64,000 bases of DNA from Meghimatium bilineatum (GCA_034231615.1 CM067322.1:103005587-103069586); one strand, 5' to 3'; shown: positions 42,857-56,154, counted from the first letter of the stretch. Made by a program: numbers and translations. Notes: generated by a model not told the origin, from the letters alone.

Positions 42857-45800
42857 TCTTCTTCTTCTTCTTTCGTTCACTTGAAACATGTCTATATCTG
42901 TAATTCTGTCTCCTTAATAAAACTCACTGTCTTTTGTAGTTCATACAGTGTCCCATAGAGCTTTGATTCCAGTGTTGTTTCCTCTGGCCAATATGTCTGC
43001 CTCAGCGTTTCATGCTCAGAACACTCTTGAAGTATATGTTTGGCACTCTGTGCTGCCTGTCCACATGTACACATGGCCGTGTTGCCAATCTTGAACTTTG
43101 TATACATGTGACTGCGGAGTCGGTTGTGTCCTGTTCTGAGACGTAGAATTATAACTTGTTCTGGTCTGTTCATAATGTGATAGTCATCTTGTGTTGGTGT
43201 TTGTGGCTTTCTTATTGACTTGATCATCTGTTTTTTCTGATGGTAGGTGATTGGTATATCTGGTTGGTCTTCGGCAGCACCTTCTTTAGCCAGTTGGTCT
43301 GCTTTTTCATTTCCTGGTATTCCACAGTGAGAGGGTATCCACTGCATGGTTATCCTATACTGGTAAGACAATTCGCTAAGTAGTTTTTTTAAGTCTGTTA
43401 GTTTTCCAGACTGGAGAGCTTGAAGCACTGACCTTGCATCTGTCAGGAATACCACAGGCTGTAGGCCAGAGTTGGAGTTCAGCAGTTTTTTAGCTGCCAC
43501 ACTAATTGCCTGGATTTCTGCATCATAATTATTGCAGAATTTTCCTGTTGGTGTTCTGATTGTATCTCTAGGCTTGTGTGGATATTCTATATATACACCT
43601 GCACCTCCATTCCTCACAGCATTCTGTGCTGACCCATCTGTGTACACTCTGACCCATATATCTTGTGGATATTCCTCATCCAGGAAACTGAGGGTGACTG
43701 TCCTTCGCTGCACACTGTTCTGTTCGTCCTCGCTTAGTATTCCTTTCACATGGGTCTGAATGTATATTGGCATTCCATGGCTTTCACTCCACGGGGTTTG
43801 TTCTGGTACAGACCTTAAGGGGCTGTCAACTTCAGGTAGGTCTGTAAGTTGTCTACGGAGTCGTTTAGCTTGATGGATAAAGCTGCTCCTTTTCAGTCGC
43901 CCCATTGCTAGATTTTGGAATCTTTCCTTCATTGGATGACTTGGCATACACTGAAACTTTTCTGCTTGAATTAGTACTTTTGTGTCTCTTCGTTCGCCAA
44001 GTGTTTGCATTCTTCCCATTTTCTGCATCTCTGCTATGGGTGTTGATTTCATTGCTCCCAACATTATTCTAAGTGCCTGGTTTTGCACTTTATCTAGATC
44101 TTGTAATGTGGTGTTTGATGCAGGACACACGCAGCTGAACCATATTCCAGGTGTGGTCTTATGCCTTGCTGGTAAACTTTACTGAGTATATTTCCACTGG
44201 CTCCCCATGTGGTTCCACTTAGTTTTCTCAGGATAGCTAACTTCCTTCTGGCTTTTGTTGTTGCTTTGTTTATGTGCTGCTTCCATGTCAGCTTATCATC
44301 AAAAGTAACTCCGAGGTATGTGGGTTGTTTGTCTTCTTTCAAGAGCTCTCCATCTATCTTGATATGACCAGCTTTTTGTTTTGGTGAGAGGGTAAAGAGT
44401 GTAGTGCTGCACTTATCTGTATTAATGCTGACGCACCATCTATTTGCCCATAATGTTAGGGCATCGATAGCTCTTTGTATTTGTTTAGTGGCCACTGTTG
44501 CATGTTCTTCCGTGCACCAGATCACCAGGTCGTCAGCATACATTGCCACTTTGATCCCGTGTGGTAGTTCAGCAACTAGGTCATTGATGTAAACCAAGAA
44601 AAGTGTGGGTGACAGGACTCCTCCCTGGGGGACTCCATGACGCAGTAGAACTTTCTTGCTCTTGCGACCATCTAATTGTACCCTGGCTCTTCTATTATGC
44701 AGGTATGCTTTTACCCATTTGTACATTCTTGAGCTAACCCTGCAATTTCGCAATTTCTTTAGGAGCCCTTCTTTCCAGACCTTATCAAATGCTTTCCTGA
44801 GGTCTATCCATACTGCTAGTACCAGTTTCTTTTCTTGGAAGGCATCCTCAATCTCTTGGGAGAGGTAGGTTGCCTGATCTTCAGTAGAGTAGCACTGTCT
44901 GAAACCTGCTTGCTGTGATACCAGAAGGTTTTCACTTTCAAGGTACCACTGCATCCTAAGATTGATAATGCGTTCCATTGTTTTACATAGACAGCTTGTG
45001 AGGCTGATGGGCCTGTAGTTGGAGACTATGTTGCCATCTTTTCCTGATTTGAGGAGTGGTATCATTATTGCTTCTCTCCACGCCTGTGGTACATTACCTG
45101 TGGACCAGCTTGTGTTAAAGATCTGCAGTAGCTTTGCTCTTGCTGCAATTCCCAGGTTTCTAATCATTTCATTGGACACTCCATCAACTCCAGGGGACTT
45201 TTTCATTTTCAATTTGGATATTGCATGCTCCAGTTCTCTCATTGTGATTGGTGCCTCCATGACTTCAGGTAAAGGTTCACCTTGTCCAATGTTTTGCTGG
45301 TTCTCTCGAACCTCCTGTTGTTTGTCTGGGCTGACTTTGACGTTATTGTCTTCTGCAAAGGAATCTGCAAAGTAATCAGCTGCATGTTTACCTGTTAAAA
45401 TGTCTCTATCTTTATAAAGTGTGATCCTGGTATTTCTCTCTGTACCTTCATCATTTAGTTGTTTTACAAGTTTCCATAATTTCCTAGTATCTCTTTCTAG
45501 GTTCAGCGACTCTGTTTTTTCTTTCCAGCTGCTCCGTCTGGCTTGTAACTTGGCTCTTTGAAATTTAGCCTTTGTTTGCTGATATTTGTTGTGATGTTCT
45601 TGGCTAGGTCTGTTCTCAGCCTGCTGTCTAGATGTTTCCATCTCATTTTGCAGCTTTTCCAGTTCATCATTCCAGTAGGGTTTGTAGTTTTTGCGTGCCC
45701 CCCTGGGTATGGTTTTACTAGCAGCATGTAGTATACATCTATTAAATTCACTCACTGCTCTATTGATGTCTTTGTTCAAGTTCATGTCCTTAGCTAGAAC

Positions 45801-46911
45801 ACTGGTTAAATGCTGGTACATTTTCCAGTCTGCCCGTTTATAGTTCCACCTAGTGAGCGTGCTGCTGTCCGTGGTAAATTCATTGTGGATTTCCAGAAAT
45901 ACTGGTCTGTGGTCACTACCTCCAAGCTGCTTTCCAACAACACGTGTGATGTTCCATTCCAAGCCTGGTGAGTGGAATGCTAGGTCTGGTGTAGAGGTGG
46001 TGTGCCATGCTCTCGAGTAGAAGGTTGGCGAGTCTGCTGGCTGGTTAATAAGGATGAGATTATTTTCATCCTGCCAGCTCTCAAGTTCCTCACCTCTCTT
46101 GTCGATATGATCGTAGCCCCAGCTCTGAGAGTGGCTGTTGAAGTCACCACACACCATAAGTCTCTCTTTGTCTGGAATTGTGTCTAGTGCCAATGGTTTA
46201 TCATTTGGGCAGTAGTAGTTCAGGAGATGGAATTCTGCACTGTCTGTTTTTAGGTGGAGCATCTGGTATTCTGCCCCTTCCATATATACTTCCAATTGAC
46301 ATGCGCTGATATTGTTTTTAACAAGTGTCAGAATTCCACCCTTTCGCCTGTCCTTTCGGTCAGATCGGTAGCACTGGTAGCCTCTGATTTTGAAGGCTAT
46401 GTCGCTGCTGAGGTGTGTTTCTTGGATACAGCATATGTTAACTTGTTCTTCACTGAGGACATTTTCAAGTTCCAATTTTTTGCTGTATCCATCTCTTTTA
46501 CTGTTGACACCCTCAGCATTCCAGTGCATTAATTTTATTGGTCGTTTGTTTGTTTGGCCAGTAGCTCTATTCCCTTGCCTCCTGGCTCCTCGGGGCAATT
46601 GAGAAGGACTTCCAGTAACTGAGGTTGGGCCCTTTCGAGGTATAGGGCCCGGCACCGTCCCTGCCTGAACGTCCGCCACAGGGCAGGCACCATAACTATT
46701 TATAGATGTAGACATGTTTCCATTGTGTTTTGTGCGTGGCATCCTGATTATCTGTGCGCCTTTTGGCTGGATGCCTCCGTCTTCAGCACTCTGCTTACTA
46801 GGGCAGGACTATGGTCCTGCTCGAGTGGGACTGCCCGACCAGTCTTAGTTTCCAGCCCCTGATGGCTGAACTAAGCCCCATCACCTCTGCACGGTGCTGG
46901 TCTCGATGGAG
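42857..46911 (-). mobile_element. RNase-H-bearing non-LTR retrotransposon, full-length copy B
   Basis: 4,055 bp, minus strand, flanked by perfect copies of agtgttcttgct (42845-42856 and 46912-46923). Leader 46911-46743. First frame 46742 to 44094 (882 codons): endonuclease (QETHL, GDFNSH, GGSDHRPVF), reverse transcriptase (SPGVDGVSNEMI, AVWIDLRKAFDKVW, GVPQGGVLSPTLFLVYINDL, intact YADD in AMYADDLVIW). A one-base deletion near 44130, compared with copy A, shifts into a second frame (44130 to 42892) with RNase H (VYTDGSAQ, NNYDAEIQAI, FLTDARS, WIPSHCGIPGNEKADQLAKE) and a C-terminal C.C...HILQEC motif. It ends in (GAA)n. No separate gag-like ORF1 is present, although copy A shares the same 5' terminus. 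RT and RNase H place it in the I/Jockey part of the non-LTR tree; the exact clade is not determined. Confidence 0.94.
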
Positions 46912-49842
46912 AGTGTTCTTGCTAAGGACATGAACTTGGACAAAGACATCAATAGAGCAGTGAGCGAATTTAATAGATGTATACTACATGCTGCTAGTAA
47001 AACCATACCCAGGGGGGCACGCAAAAACTATAAACCCTACTGGAATGATGAACTGGAAAAGCTGCAAAATGAGATGGAAACATCGAGACAGCAGGCTGAG
47101 AACAGACCTAGCCAAGAACATCACAACACATATCAGCAAACAAAGGCTAAATTTCAAAGAGCCAAGTTACAAGCCAGACGGAGTAGCTGGAAAGAAAAAA
47201 CAGAGCCGCTGAACCTAGAAAGAGATACTAGGAAATTATGGAAACTTGTAAAACAACTAAATGATGAAGGTACAGGGAGAAATACCAGGATCACACTTTA
47301 TAAAGATAGAAACATTTTAACAGGTAAACATGCAGCTGATTACTTTGCAGATTCCTTTGCAGAAGACAGTAACATCAAAGTCAGCCCAGACAAACAACAG
47401 GAGGTTCGAGAGAACCAGCAAAACATTGGACAAGACGAACCTATATCTGAAGTCATGGAGGCACCAATCACAATGAGAGAACTGGAGCATGCAATATCCA
47501 AATTGAAAATGAAAAGGTCCCCTGGAGCTGGTCCCCTGGAGCTGATGGAGTGTCCAATGAAATGATATAAACCTGGGAATTGCAGCAAGAGCAAAGCTAC
47601 TGCAGATCTTTAACACAAGCTGGTCCACAGGTAATGTACCACAGGCGTGGAGAGAAGCAATAATGATACCACACCTCAAATCAGGAAAAGATGGCAACAC
47701 AGTCTCCAACTACAGGCCCATCAGCCTCACAAGCTGTCTATGCAAAACAATGGAACACATTATCAATCTTAGGATGCAGTAGTACCTTGAAAGTGAAAAC
47801 CTTCTGGTATCAGAGCAAGCAGGTTTCAGACAGTGCTACTCTACTGAATATCAGGCAACCTACCTCTCCCAAGAGATTGAGGATGCTTTCCAAGATAAGA
47901 AACTGGTACTAGCAGTATGGATAGATCTCAGGAAAGCATTTGATAAGGTCTGGAAAGAAGGGCTCCTAAAGAAATTGCGAAATTGCAGGGTTAGCTCAAG
48001 AATGTACAAATGGATAAAAGCATACCTGCATAATAGAAGAGCCAGGGTACAATTAGATGGTCGCAAGAGCAAGAAAGTTCTACTGCGTCATGGAGTCCCC
48101 CAGGGAGGAGTCCTGTCACCCACACTTTTCTTGGTTTACATCAATGACCTAGTTGCTGAACTACCACACGGGATCAAAGTGGCAATGTATGTTGACGACC
48201 TGGTGATCTGGTGCACGGAAGAATATGCAACAGTGGCCACTAAACAAATACAAAGAGCTATCGATGCCCTAACCTTATGGGCAAATAGATGGTGCGTCAG
48301 CATTAACACAGATAAGTGCAGCACTACACTCTTTACCCTCTCACCAAAACAAAAAGCGGTTATATCAAGATAGATGGAGAGCTCTTGAAAGAAGACAAAC
48401 AACCCACATACCTCGGAGTTACTTTTGATGATAAGCTGACATGGAAGCAGCACATAAACAAAGCAACAACAAAAGCCAGGAGGAAGTTAGCTATCCTGAG
48501 AAAACTAAGTGGAACCACATGGGGAGCCAGTGGAAATATACTCAGTAAAGTTTACCAACAAGGCATAAGACCACACCTGGAATATGGTTCAGCTGCGTGG
48601 TGTCCTGCATCAAACACCACATTACAAGATCTAGATAAAGTGCAAAACCAGGCACTTAGAATAATGTTGGGAGCAATGAAATCAACACCCATAGCAGAGA
48701 TGCAGAAAATGGGAAGAATGCAAACACTTGGCGAACACAGAGACACAAAAGTACTAATTCAAGCAGAAACGTTTCAGTGTATGCCAAGTCATCCAATGAA
48801 GGAAAGATTCCAAAATCTAGCAATGGGGCGACTGAAAAGGAGCAGCTTTATCCATCAAGCTAAACGACTCCGTAGACAACTTACAGACCTACCTGAAGTT
48901 GAAAGCCCTTTAAGGTCTGTACCAGAACAAACCCTGTGGAGTGAAAGGCAATGGAATGTCAATATACATTCAGACCCATGTGAAAGGAATACTAAGCGAG
49001 GACGAACAGAACAGTGTGCAGCGAATGACAGTCACCCTCAGTTTCCTGGATGAGGAATATCCACAAGATATATGGGTCAGAGTGTACACAGATGGGTCAG
49101 CACAGAATGCTGTGAGGAATGGAGGTGCAGGTGTATATATAGAATATCCACACAAGCCTAGAGATACAATCAGAACACTGACAGGAAAATTCTGCAATAA
49201 TTATGATGCAGAAATCCAGGCAATTAGTGTGGCAGCTAAAAAACTGCTGAACTCCAACTCTGGCCTACAGCCTGTGGTATTCCTGACAGATGCAAGGTCA
49301 GTGCTTCAAGCTCTCCAGTCTAGAAAACTAACAGACCTGAAAAAACTACTTAGCGAATTGTCGTACCAGTATAGGGTAACCATGCAGTGGTATAGGGTAA
49401 CCATGCCCTCTCACTGTGGAATACAGGAAATGAAAAAGCAGACCAACTGGCTAAGGAAAGTGCTGCCGAAGACCAAACAGATATACCAATCACCTACCAT
49501 CAGAAAAAAAACAGATGATCAAGTCAATAAGAAAGCTACAAACACCAACACAGGATGACTATCACATTATGAACAGATCAGAACAAGTTATAATTCTACG
49601 TCTCAGAACAGGACACAACCGACTCCGCAGTCACATGTATACAAAGTTCAAGATTGGCAACACGGCCATGTGTACATGTGGACAGACAGCACAGAGTGCC
49701 AAATATATACTACAAGAGTGTTCTGAGCATGAAACGCTGAGGCAGACATATTGGCCAGAGGAAACAACACTGGAATCAAAACTCTATGGGACACTGTATG
49801 AACTACAAAAGACAGTTAGTTTTATTAAGAAGAAGAAGAAAA
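46912..49842 (+). mobile_element. RNase-H-bearing non-LTR element, outer copy A, 3' segment
   Basis: Continuation of 41746-42856. RT is broken by a small duplication at about 47520-47545 and deletions near 47565. The catalytic motif reads YVDD rather than YADD (48187-48198). RNase H is present (VYTDGSAQ, NNYDAEIQAI) but carries a 20-bp direct duplication at about 49370-49400 and a frameshift. The 3' end is shortened: ttttattaa joins (GAA)n directly, without the 40 or so bases seen in copy B. Older and more damaged than the element inside it. Confidence 0.92.
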
Positions 49843-50702
49843 ATCACCAGGATTAATGCTCATAAATGACACCAAGATTAATGCTCATAAATATCACCAA
49901 GATTAATGCTCATAAATATCACCAAGATTAATGCTCATAAATATCACCAAGATTAATGCTCATAAATATCACCAAGATTAATGCTCATAAATATCACCAA
50001 GATTAATGCTCATAAATATCACCAAGATTAATGCTCATAAATGACACCAAGATTAATGCTCATAAATATCACCAAGATTAATGCTCATAAATATCACCAA
50101 GATTAATGCTCATAAATGAGACCAAGATTAATGCTCATAAATGACACCAAGATTAATGCTCATAAATGACACAAAGATTAATGCTCATAAATATCACCAA
50201 GATTAATGCTCATAAATATCACCAAGATTAATGCTCATAAATATCACCAAGATTAATTCTCATAAATGACACCAAGATTAATGCTCATAAATGACACCAA
50301 GATTAATGCTCATAAATGACACCAAGATTAATGCTCATAAATATCACCAAGATTAATGCTCATAAATATCACCAAGATTAATGCTCATAAATATCTCCAA
50401 GATTAATGCTCATAAATGACACCAAGATTAATGCTCATAAATGACACCAAGATTAATGCTCATAAATGACACCAAGATTAATGCTCATAAATGACACCAA
50501 GATTAATGCTCATAAATATCACTAAGATTAATGCTCATAAATATCACCAAGATTAATGCTCATAAACATCACCAAGATTAATGCTCATAAATATCACCAA
50601 GATTAATGCTCATAAATATCACCAAGATTAATGCTCATAAATGACACCAAGATTAATGCTCATAAATATCACCAAGATTAATGCTCATAAATGACACCAA
50701 GA
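49843..50702. repeat. 25-bp minisatellite, right part, about 34 copies
   Basis: Units caccaagattaatgctcata plus aatat or aatga. The two end types alternate in runs. Confidence 0.95.
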
Positions 50703-50931
50703 GAGACTGTATTTAATGGCTGTCTCCATCTTGGAATAATGTACTATCCCAGACATTCATTCTTATTAACACTATTGTTATATTGCAGTATTTCTGAAAT
50801 ATTAGTTATAACAATTGTGGAAGTTGGTCACCAAGAATATATAATGGACATTCGATGACCGTCGAGTGTGGTCAGTAATTGTTAAATGCATGATCTCTAA
50901 TGATACTAGGATCTCTGCATATTTATTTCAG

Positions 50932-51114
50932 CACCAAGTTTTGTGAAGGGTCCTACCAGTTTACAAGCACTAAGTGGAACTGAGATTGAGGTCTTCTGGG
51001 ATGAGCCCCAAACAAATTTTGGACTTCTGACCATGTTTGTTATAATGGCATATGATGTGGATGACAATCGGACATATGTATCCATGGATATAAATGATGT
51101 ATCACTTACTGCAG
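50932..51114 (+). CDS. USH2A: Usherin exon 19: FN3 first half
   Basis: Acceptor AG at 50930-50931; donor gtatga from 51115; phase 1 both sides. Encodes APSFVKGPTSLQALSGTEIE followed by VFWDEPQTNFG. The L.G.EIEV.WDEP core matches the first FN3 after LamG2 in usherin. Confidence 0.93.
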
Positions 51115-51179
51115 GTATGAATATAGATGTTTTTATTGTAAGAAAAACCCATATAAATGCAACCTGTGTCACTTCTTGA

Positions 51180-52395
51180 TCAAGTACTTCATCTGTTAGG
51201 TCTTTGGAAGTTCACCTCTTGCTCGCTTCCCTTTGACTTTACCCTCAAGTAAGGTCATCTACAAGGTGTCATGTCTTTTACTGTGTCCAAAAATATTTTA
51301 TTTGCCTGATCTTTATTTCTCTTTAGTAATTCTTTCTTCACATTAAGTGTTTTTAGCACCTCTTTATTTGTTTTCTTCTCTTTCCATGATGTTCTCCCTA
51401 TTCTTCTATATACCCACATCTCAAAGGCATCAATTATGTCTTCTAATTGTTTATTTAGTGTCCATGTTTCTGAGCCATACATTAATATAGAATACATGTA
51501 GCATTTTATAATTCTCATTTTTAACTTATTTGTAATATAATTAGATGTTAATAATTTCCTCATGTCATTGAAGGTACTTTTAGCCATTTCTATTCTCCTT
51601 TTAACTTCTGTTTCACATCTGCCATAATTGTGACTATGTGTCCAAGATATTGATACTGTTTTACTTGTTGTAGTTTCTCTCCCTGTATGTTTATGTTTAG
51701 CTCTAGTTCTTCTGTGTCTTTACTGATTATCATGGTTTTTTATTTTTGATATTTATATCCAGTCCATATTCATTACTTGATTTATTGACTTGGTCTATTA
51801 GTCTTTGTAGTTCACGTTCACTTTCTGCTAAAATAACAGTGTCATCTGCATATCTCAGATTGTTTATTATTTTCCCATTGATCTTGAGTTCTGGTATTTC
51901 TTCTATATTTTTAAAGATATTCTCTGTGTAGATATTAAATAGGCTTGGTGATAAAATGCATCCTTGTCTTACCCCTCTTTTTATTTCTATATATGGTGAG
52001 TAGCTGTTTTCACACCTTATTGATGCAGTTTGTTCCCAATATATATTTATAATCAGTCTGATATCTTTTCCATTTATGTCTATTTCTTGAAGGCATTTGA
52101 TTAATTTTTCATGTTGGACTCTGTCAAAGGTCTTGCTGTAGTCTATGAAGCAAATATAGACACTTTTTTGGACTTTTAAATATTTATCTATCTGTAGTCG
52201 GATACTCAGTATAGCTTCTCTGGTTCCTTTGTTTTTCTTAAAACCAAATTGTTCTTCACCGACCTCTGTGTCTATCTTATTTTTAATTCTTTCATGTATT
52301 ATCTTGAGGAGTATTTTAGTTAAATGACTCATTAGACTTATTGTTCTATAGTCTGTGTATAGTCCACAGTCTTGGGCTTCTTAGGTAGCAGTATG
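51180..52395 (-). mobile_element. RTE-type element with reverse transcriptase core
   Basis: Minus strand. RT frame 52332-51730: DYRTISLMSHLTKILLK, EQFGFKKNKGTREAI, CFIDYSKTFDRVQHEKL, GVRQGCILSPSLFNIY, and intact RYADDTVIL. A second frame 51587-51255 carries MAKSTFNDMRKLL, ILMYGSETWTLNKQ, WVYRRIGRTSWKE. The endonuclease is missing and there is at least one frameshift or gap between the frames. Confidence 0.9.
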
Positions 52396-54600
52396 AATAT
52401 TGATGATGTTAGGTTTGATTATACTAATAAAACAAAAATGGAAAACAAGACATCCTTCAATGCAAGACATTATCAGGCGTAGACTGCAACACTGGTCATG
52501 AGTTACTCATCACAAATTTAAAATCAAAGATAAAAAAGACAACAATAAATTCAATCATATCCAAATACTATATTATGTGTATACCGAAAGAATACAACAT
52601 CGAAATTCAAAATAAATTTGAAAAACATAAGAATACACTCCAAATGAACTTAAAAACAAAATAAGTGACATTTTCAATAATTGTGCAAAAACATGCTACA
52701 CAAAAAAAGCAGGAAGAAGAAAGAGTATATATCAGAAGAAACTATGAGCATTATCCAAGAAAGAAGACACATTAAAAATAGTAGTAAAAATATAACAAAT
52801 TGTAGAAGCCCGTCATGAGATATTCATAGAAGAATTAGGTAAGACAAGCAAAACTCCTCAATAAAATATGCCTTGAAATGGAAGGGCAAAAAAACCAAAG
52901 TAACAGTAAAATGATTTTCGTAAATGTACGAGACCTAAGAGACAATAAACTTCAACCATCATTAAAAGTGCTGAAATCTAAACAAGGAAACATACTAACG
53001 GAAGGGAAAGATATCTTACATAGATGGAAGGAATACTGCAGTGAGATGTACAATGACTTGAGCAAAAAAAAAATTAATCAATATTAAAAAGAGCCAGAAG
53101 TGACAAAGGAAAAAGTAATATACACAAGAGAAAGTTTAAAGAAAGGAAAAGCTCCAGGTAAGATGGTTTAACAACAGAAATGATTCACACAAAGTGCGAG
53201 GCCAGAATCAAGATTGACCACAAACTGCTGCTGCTGCAAAATATGGGAAATCATCACATCCCTAGAGAAATGGAAAAAGTATTTTATATACACCTCCTCC
53301 CAAAAAAAAGGAGACCTTCAGATTTGCTCTAACTACCGAACTATAGCCCTTATAAGTCAAGCAAGTAAAATAATGTTAATCATCATAATGCAAAGAATCA
53401 AACAGAAATTAGAGATGGAGATAAACGAAACACAGGCTGGTTTCAGATCGGGCAGAGGAACAAGAGATCACATTCTTAACATAAGGCTTATTATAGAAAA
53501 GTGTAGGAAATTCTCAACTGACCTGCACATGTGTTTCATAGATTACTCAAAAGCGTTCGACTGCGTCCAACACCAGCAACTATGGGAGATAATGAACAGC
53601 ATGGGTTTACCAAGACATCTGATTCATCTAATAGAGGAACTTTACCAAGATCAAAAGGCTGCAGTGAAGTTAGAGGACGATCTCTCAGAGTGGTTTGAGG
53701 TACAGAGTGGAGTAAGGCAAGGGTGCACACTCTCCCCATACCTGTTCAACATCTACGCTGAAAGTATAATGAGGAACGTGAGAGAAGACATACACAACAC
53801 TGACTACCACACGTTAAACATCGGTGGCTTAAAAATCCCTGAACTATGCTATGCAGACAACACAGTGTGTCTTTGAAATGATATGAAGGGATTAGAACAA
53901 ATAATCAAGAACACAAAGAAATACAGCAAATCACAAAACTTGTATTTAAACGCGCAGAAAAAAAACATCATGTCAACAGATATAACAACCAAAAATCAGA
54001 ATAGACAATAATGAGATAGAATGTGTGGATAAATTTGAATACTTAGGAGCAAACATCAACGGTGCAGAAGACTGCATGGCAGAGATAAGGAGGAAGAGAT
54101 TGGCAATGGCATATTGTAAAATAACACATTTGAAAAACATATGGAAAAACAACAGAATAGAAATGAAACTGCTAATGCTAAGAACTTTTATTTTTTCAGT
54201 TGCAACATACGGCTGTGAAACATTGATCGCAAGTAAGTCAGCGGCAAATAAGATCAACGCCTTCGAGATGAAATGCTATAGAAAGATAGAATATCATGGA
54301 AGGAAAAAAAGAGAAACTCAGATATTATAAACATTGAAAATGCCAGAGTGTTGGTTGCTAAATACAATAGTAACTACACCAGTTTGGTCATATAAAGAGA
54401 CACAACTGTTTAGAAAGACAAATAATGGAGGGCAGGGAACCTGGGCTGAGGGAAGAGGGCAGACCAAGAAGATGATGGTCTGATGACATTAAAGATAACA
54501 TGTCGTTGGAAAATGCAAGCCGCATCCCCCAACATAGAGAAGGGTTCAGGGAGTTCACTGGGAAGACAACATTCTGGAGAGAATACATCACATGACACAC
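52396..54600 (+). mobile_element. RTE-type element, endonuclease end through 3' terminus
   Basis: Begins with the last endonuclease segment (ATLVMSYSSQI / LLITNLKSKIKK in the next frame). RT follows in 53214-53876: ETQAGFRSGRGTRDHILNIR, CFIDYSKAFDCVQHQQLW, GVRQGCTLSPYLFNIYAES. The catalytic motif is YADN (CYADNTVCL) instead of YADD. After shifts come DKFEYLGANINGAEDC, VATYGCETL and the GRP-type tail ending at about 54600. It lies head-to-head with the minus-strand RTE at 51180-52395. Confidence 0.9.
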
Positions 54601-54846
54601 ATACGTCACATGACAACATTCATATTCAACAGACTATAAAGATTTTGACATTTTATATGTTGAAAATATTTTATAGGAGTGAACAAAATCTGTGTGCAAC
54701 AGGAACCATCGGCATACATACAGATTCTCATATTTTATTCATACCAATTGGCTAATTTCTCAGCACCTGATTCTAGTTGGAATACTGTGATGCTTGTCAT
54801 ATATAAATATCTCATGAAGTTCTCATATCATATTTATATTTTTCAG

Positions 54847-54960
54847 TGAATATGACAGGGGTAACTCCTGACACTTTGTACCTGGTCAAGTTTGTAGCTT
54901 GTACGGCTGGAGGCTGCACAGAGAGCCTGGATGGAATGCAAGTCAAAACGCCTATTGAAG
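54847..54960 (+). CDS. USH2A: Usherin exon 20: FN3 second half
   Basis: Acceptor AG at 54845-54846; donor gtaatt from 54961; phase 1 both sides. Encodes NMTGVTPDTLYLVKFVACTA plus GGCTES and a KTPIE end. The C..GGC pair is typical of usherin FN3 domains. Confidence 0.9.
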
Positions 54961-55309
54961 GTAATTTATGTTCAGAAAATGTGAATTCTGGGAAGCAAAT
55001 CAAAATAAATGCTTGAACATTGTACCTCTGCATTGAGAGAATAATTTGGGAGTGATATAAAGGCAAAGTAGAAAATGATAGTATATAGTACAAGGCTGCA
55101 TGTCTAAGAATACATACAAACAACAACAAGAAGGAGCGAGTTGGCCTGTGATTTCTCATACATACTAAGAAATGAAATGGCTTCCACCAAAATGGCTGAC
55201 TAGAACGAATGTGTTCTCTTTACGATGCTCGATTAGCGGTTGTTCCTTCCTGAAAGTAATGGCAAGTTACGGGAATATTGTGCATAGAAATTTCCATTGG
55301 ATTAATTAT

Positions 55310-55410
55310 AACATGAATACATCGCTAGAAAATGCAAGCCGCATCACCCAAGACAGAGAGGGGTTCAGTGAGTTCATTGGGAAGACAACGTTCTGAAAAG
55401 AATATGTCAC
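55310..55410 (+). mobile_element. RTE 3'-end scrap
   Basis: atacatcgctagaaaatgca, agacagagaggggttcagtg, then gggaagacaacgttctg; same end as at 20825. Confidence 0.75.
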
Positions 55411-55619
55411 ATGATACACTATGAAAGACTCTTTGTGGCTGGGACTGGTCTTGTGAATCACATCCACCATTGTCATGGATCATAGATTATATGAACTATA
55501 GCACAACAATAACACGATCACCTGGAGAGATGGAAATGTACAGTTTTTATTTGCTGTATTCCTGCTTTGTGTGTCATGATAAATCTATAAGAATAGAACC
55601 AGTAAAAATTATTGTTTTT

Positions 55620-55940
55620 TGGGCATTCGTTCTCAAACTCCAATACAAGATCTCTCTTGTAGCAGGATGTTCGTACTAGGTTTCCAGTAAGATGTAGTCC
55701 AGATAAGGAAAATGCGTTGTGTCATCGTTTTATATGCTAAAATTGCTCGACACATCAGCTTCAACCTTAATAACTAGTACGTTCAGTGTTTTATCAGTTC
55801 CACTGAATGATGGACGCATGCAACCATATCACTAGTAGGCCTGCCATATGAGAGAACTGGTTCAAAGTACTTTATTCTGGTCACCATGCTCAAAGCTAAC
55901 CATAGTCAAGCATATTTGACATTTTTGCAGCTGTCTTTAT
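55620..55940 (-). mobile_element. SINE-like dispersed repeat, long minus copy
   Basis: Reverse complement of 9240-9545 along its full length: cattcgttctcaaactcc, gatgtagtccagataaggaa, tcagtgttttatcagttcca, agagaactggttcaaagtac, catgctcaaagctaacc. It helps define the family at about 310 bp. Confidence 0.68.
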
Positions 55941-56154
55941 TACTAACAAAGTGACCACAGATGTCCATAAGAAACATTTAATCTAGAATAGAACATTTCA
56001 ACTAGAACATATAATAGAACATTTCAGTTGTTTGTTTGAGAACCGCAGAAATTGTGAATGATTAGCTCTTACTTCCTATGTGCAGTGGGGTGATTTTTCT
56101 GAACTTTTTTTCATACCCAGGAGACTTCAGCTGTCTGGTTAGTGCAATGCCTAT

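Noticed and set aside
44404..46602. Plus-strand ORFs within copy B
   Set aside because: Antisense shadows of the endonuclease/RT frame.
41746..49842. Idea that the endonuclease/RT ORFs are host genes or a retrovirus
   Set aside because: No LTRs, protease, integrase or envelope; AP-type endonuclease, RT, RNase H, GAA tail and target duplications show non-LTR retrotransposons.
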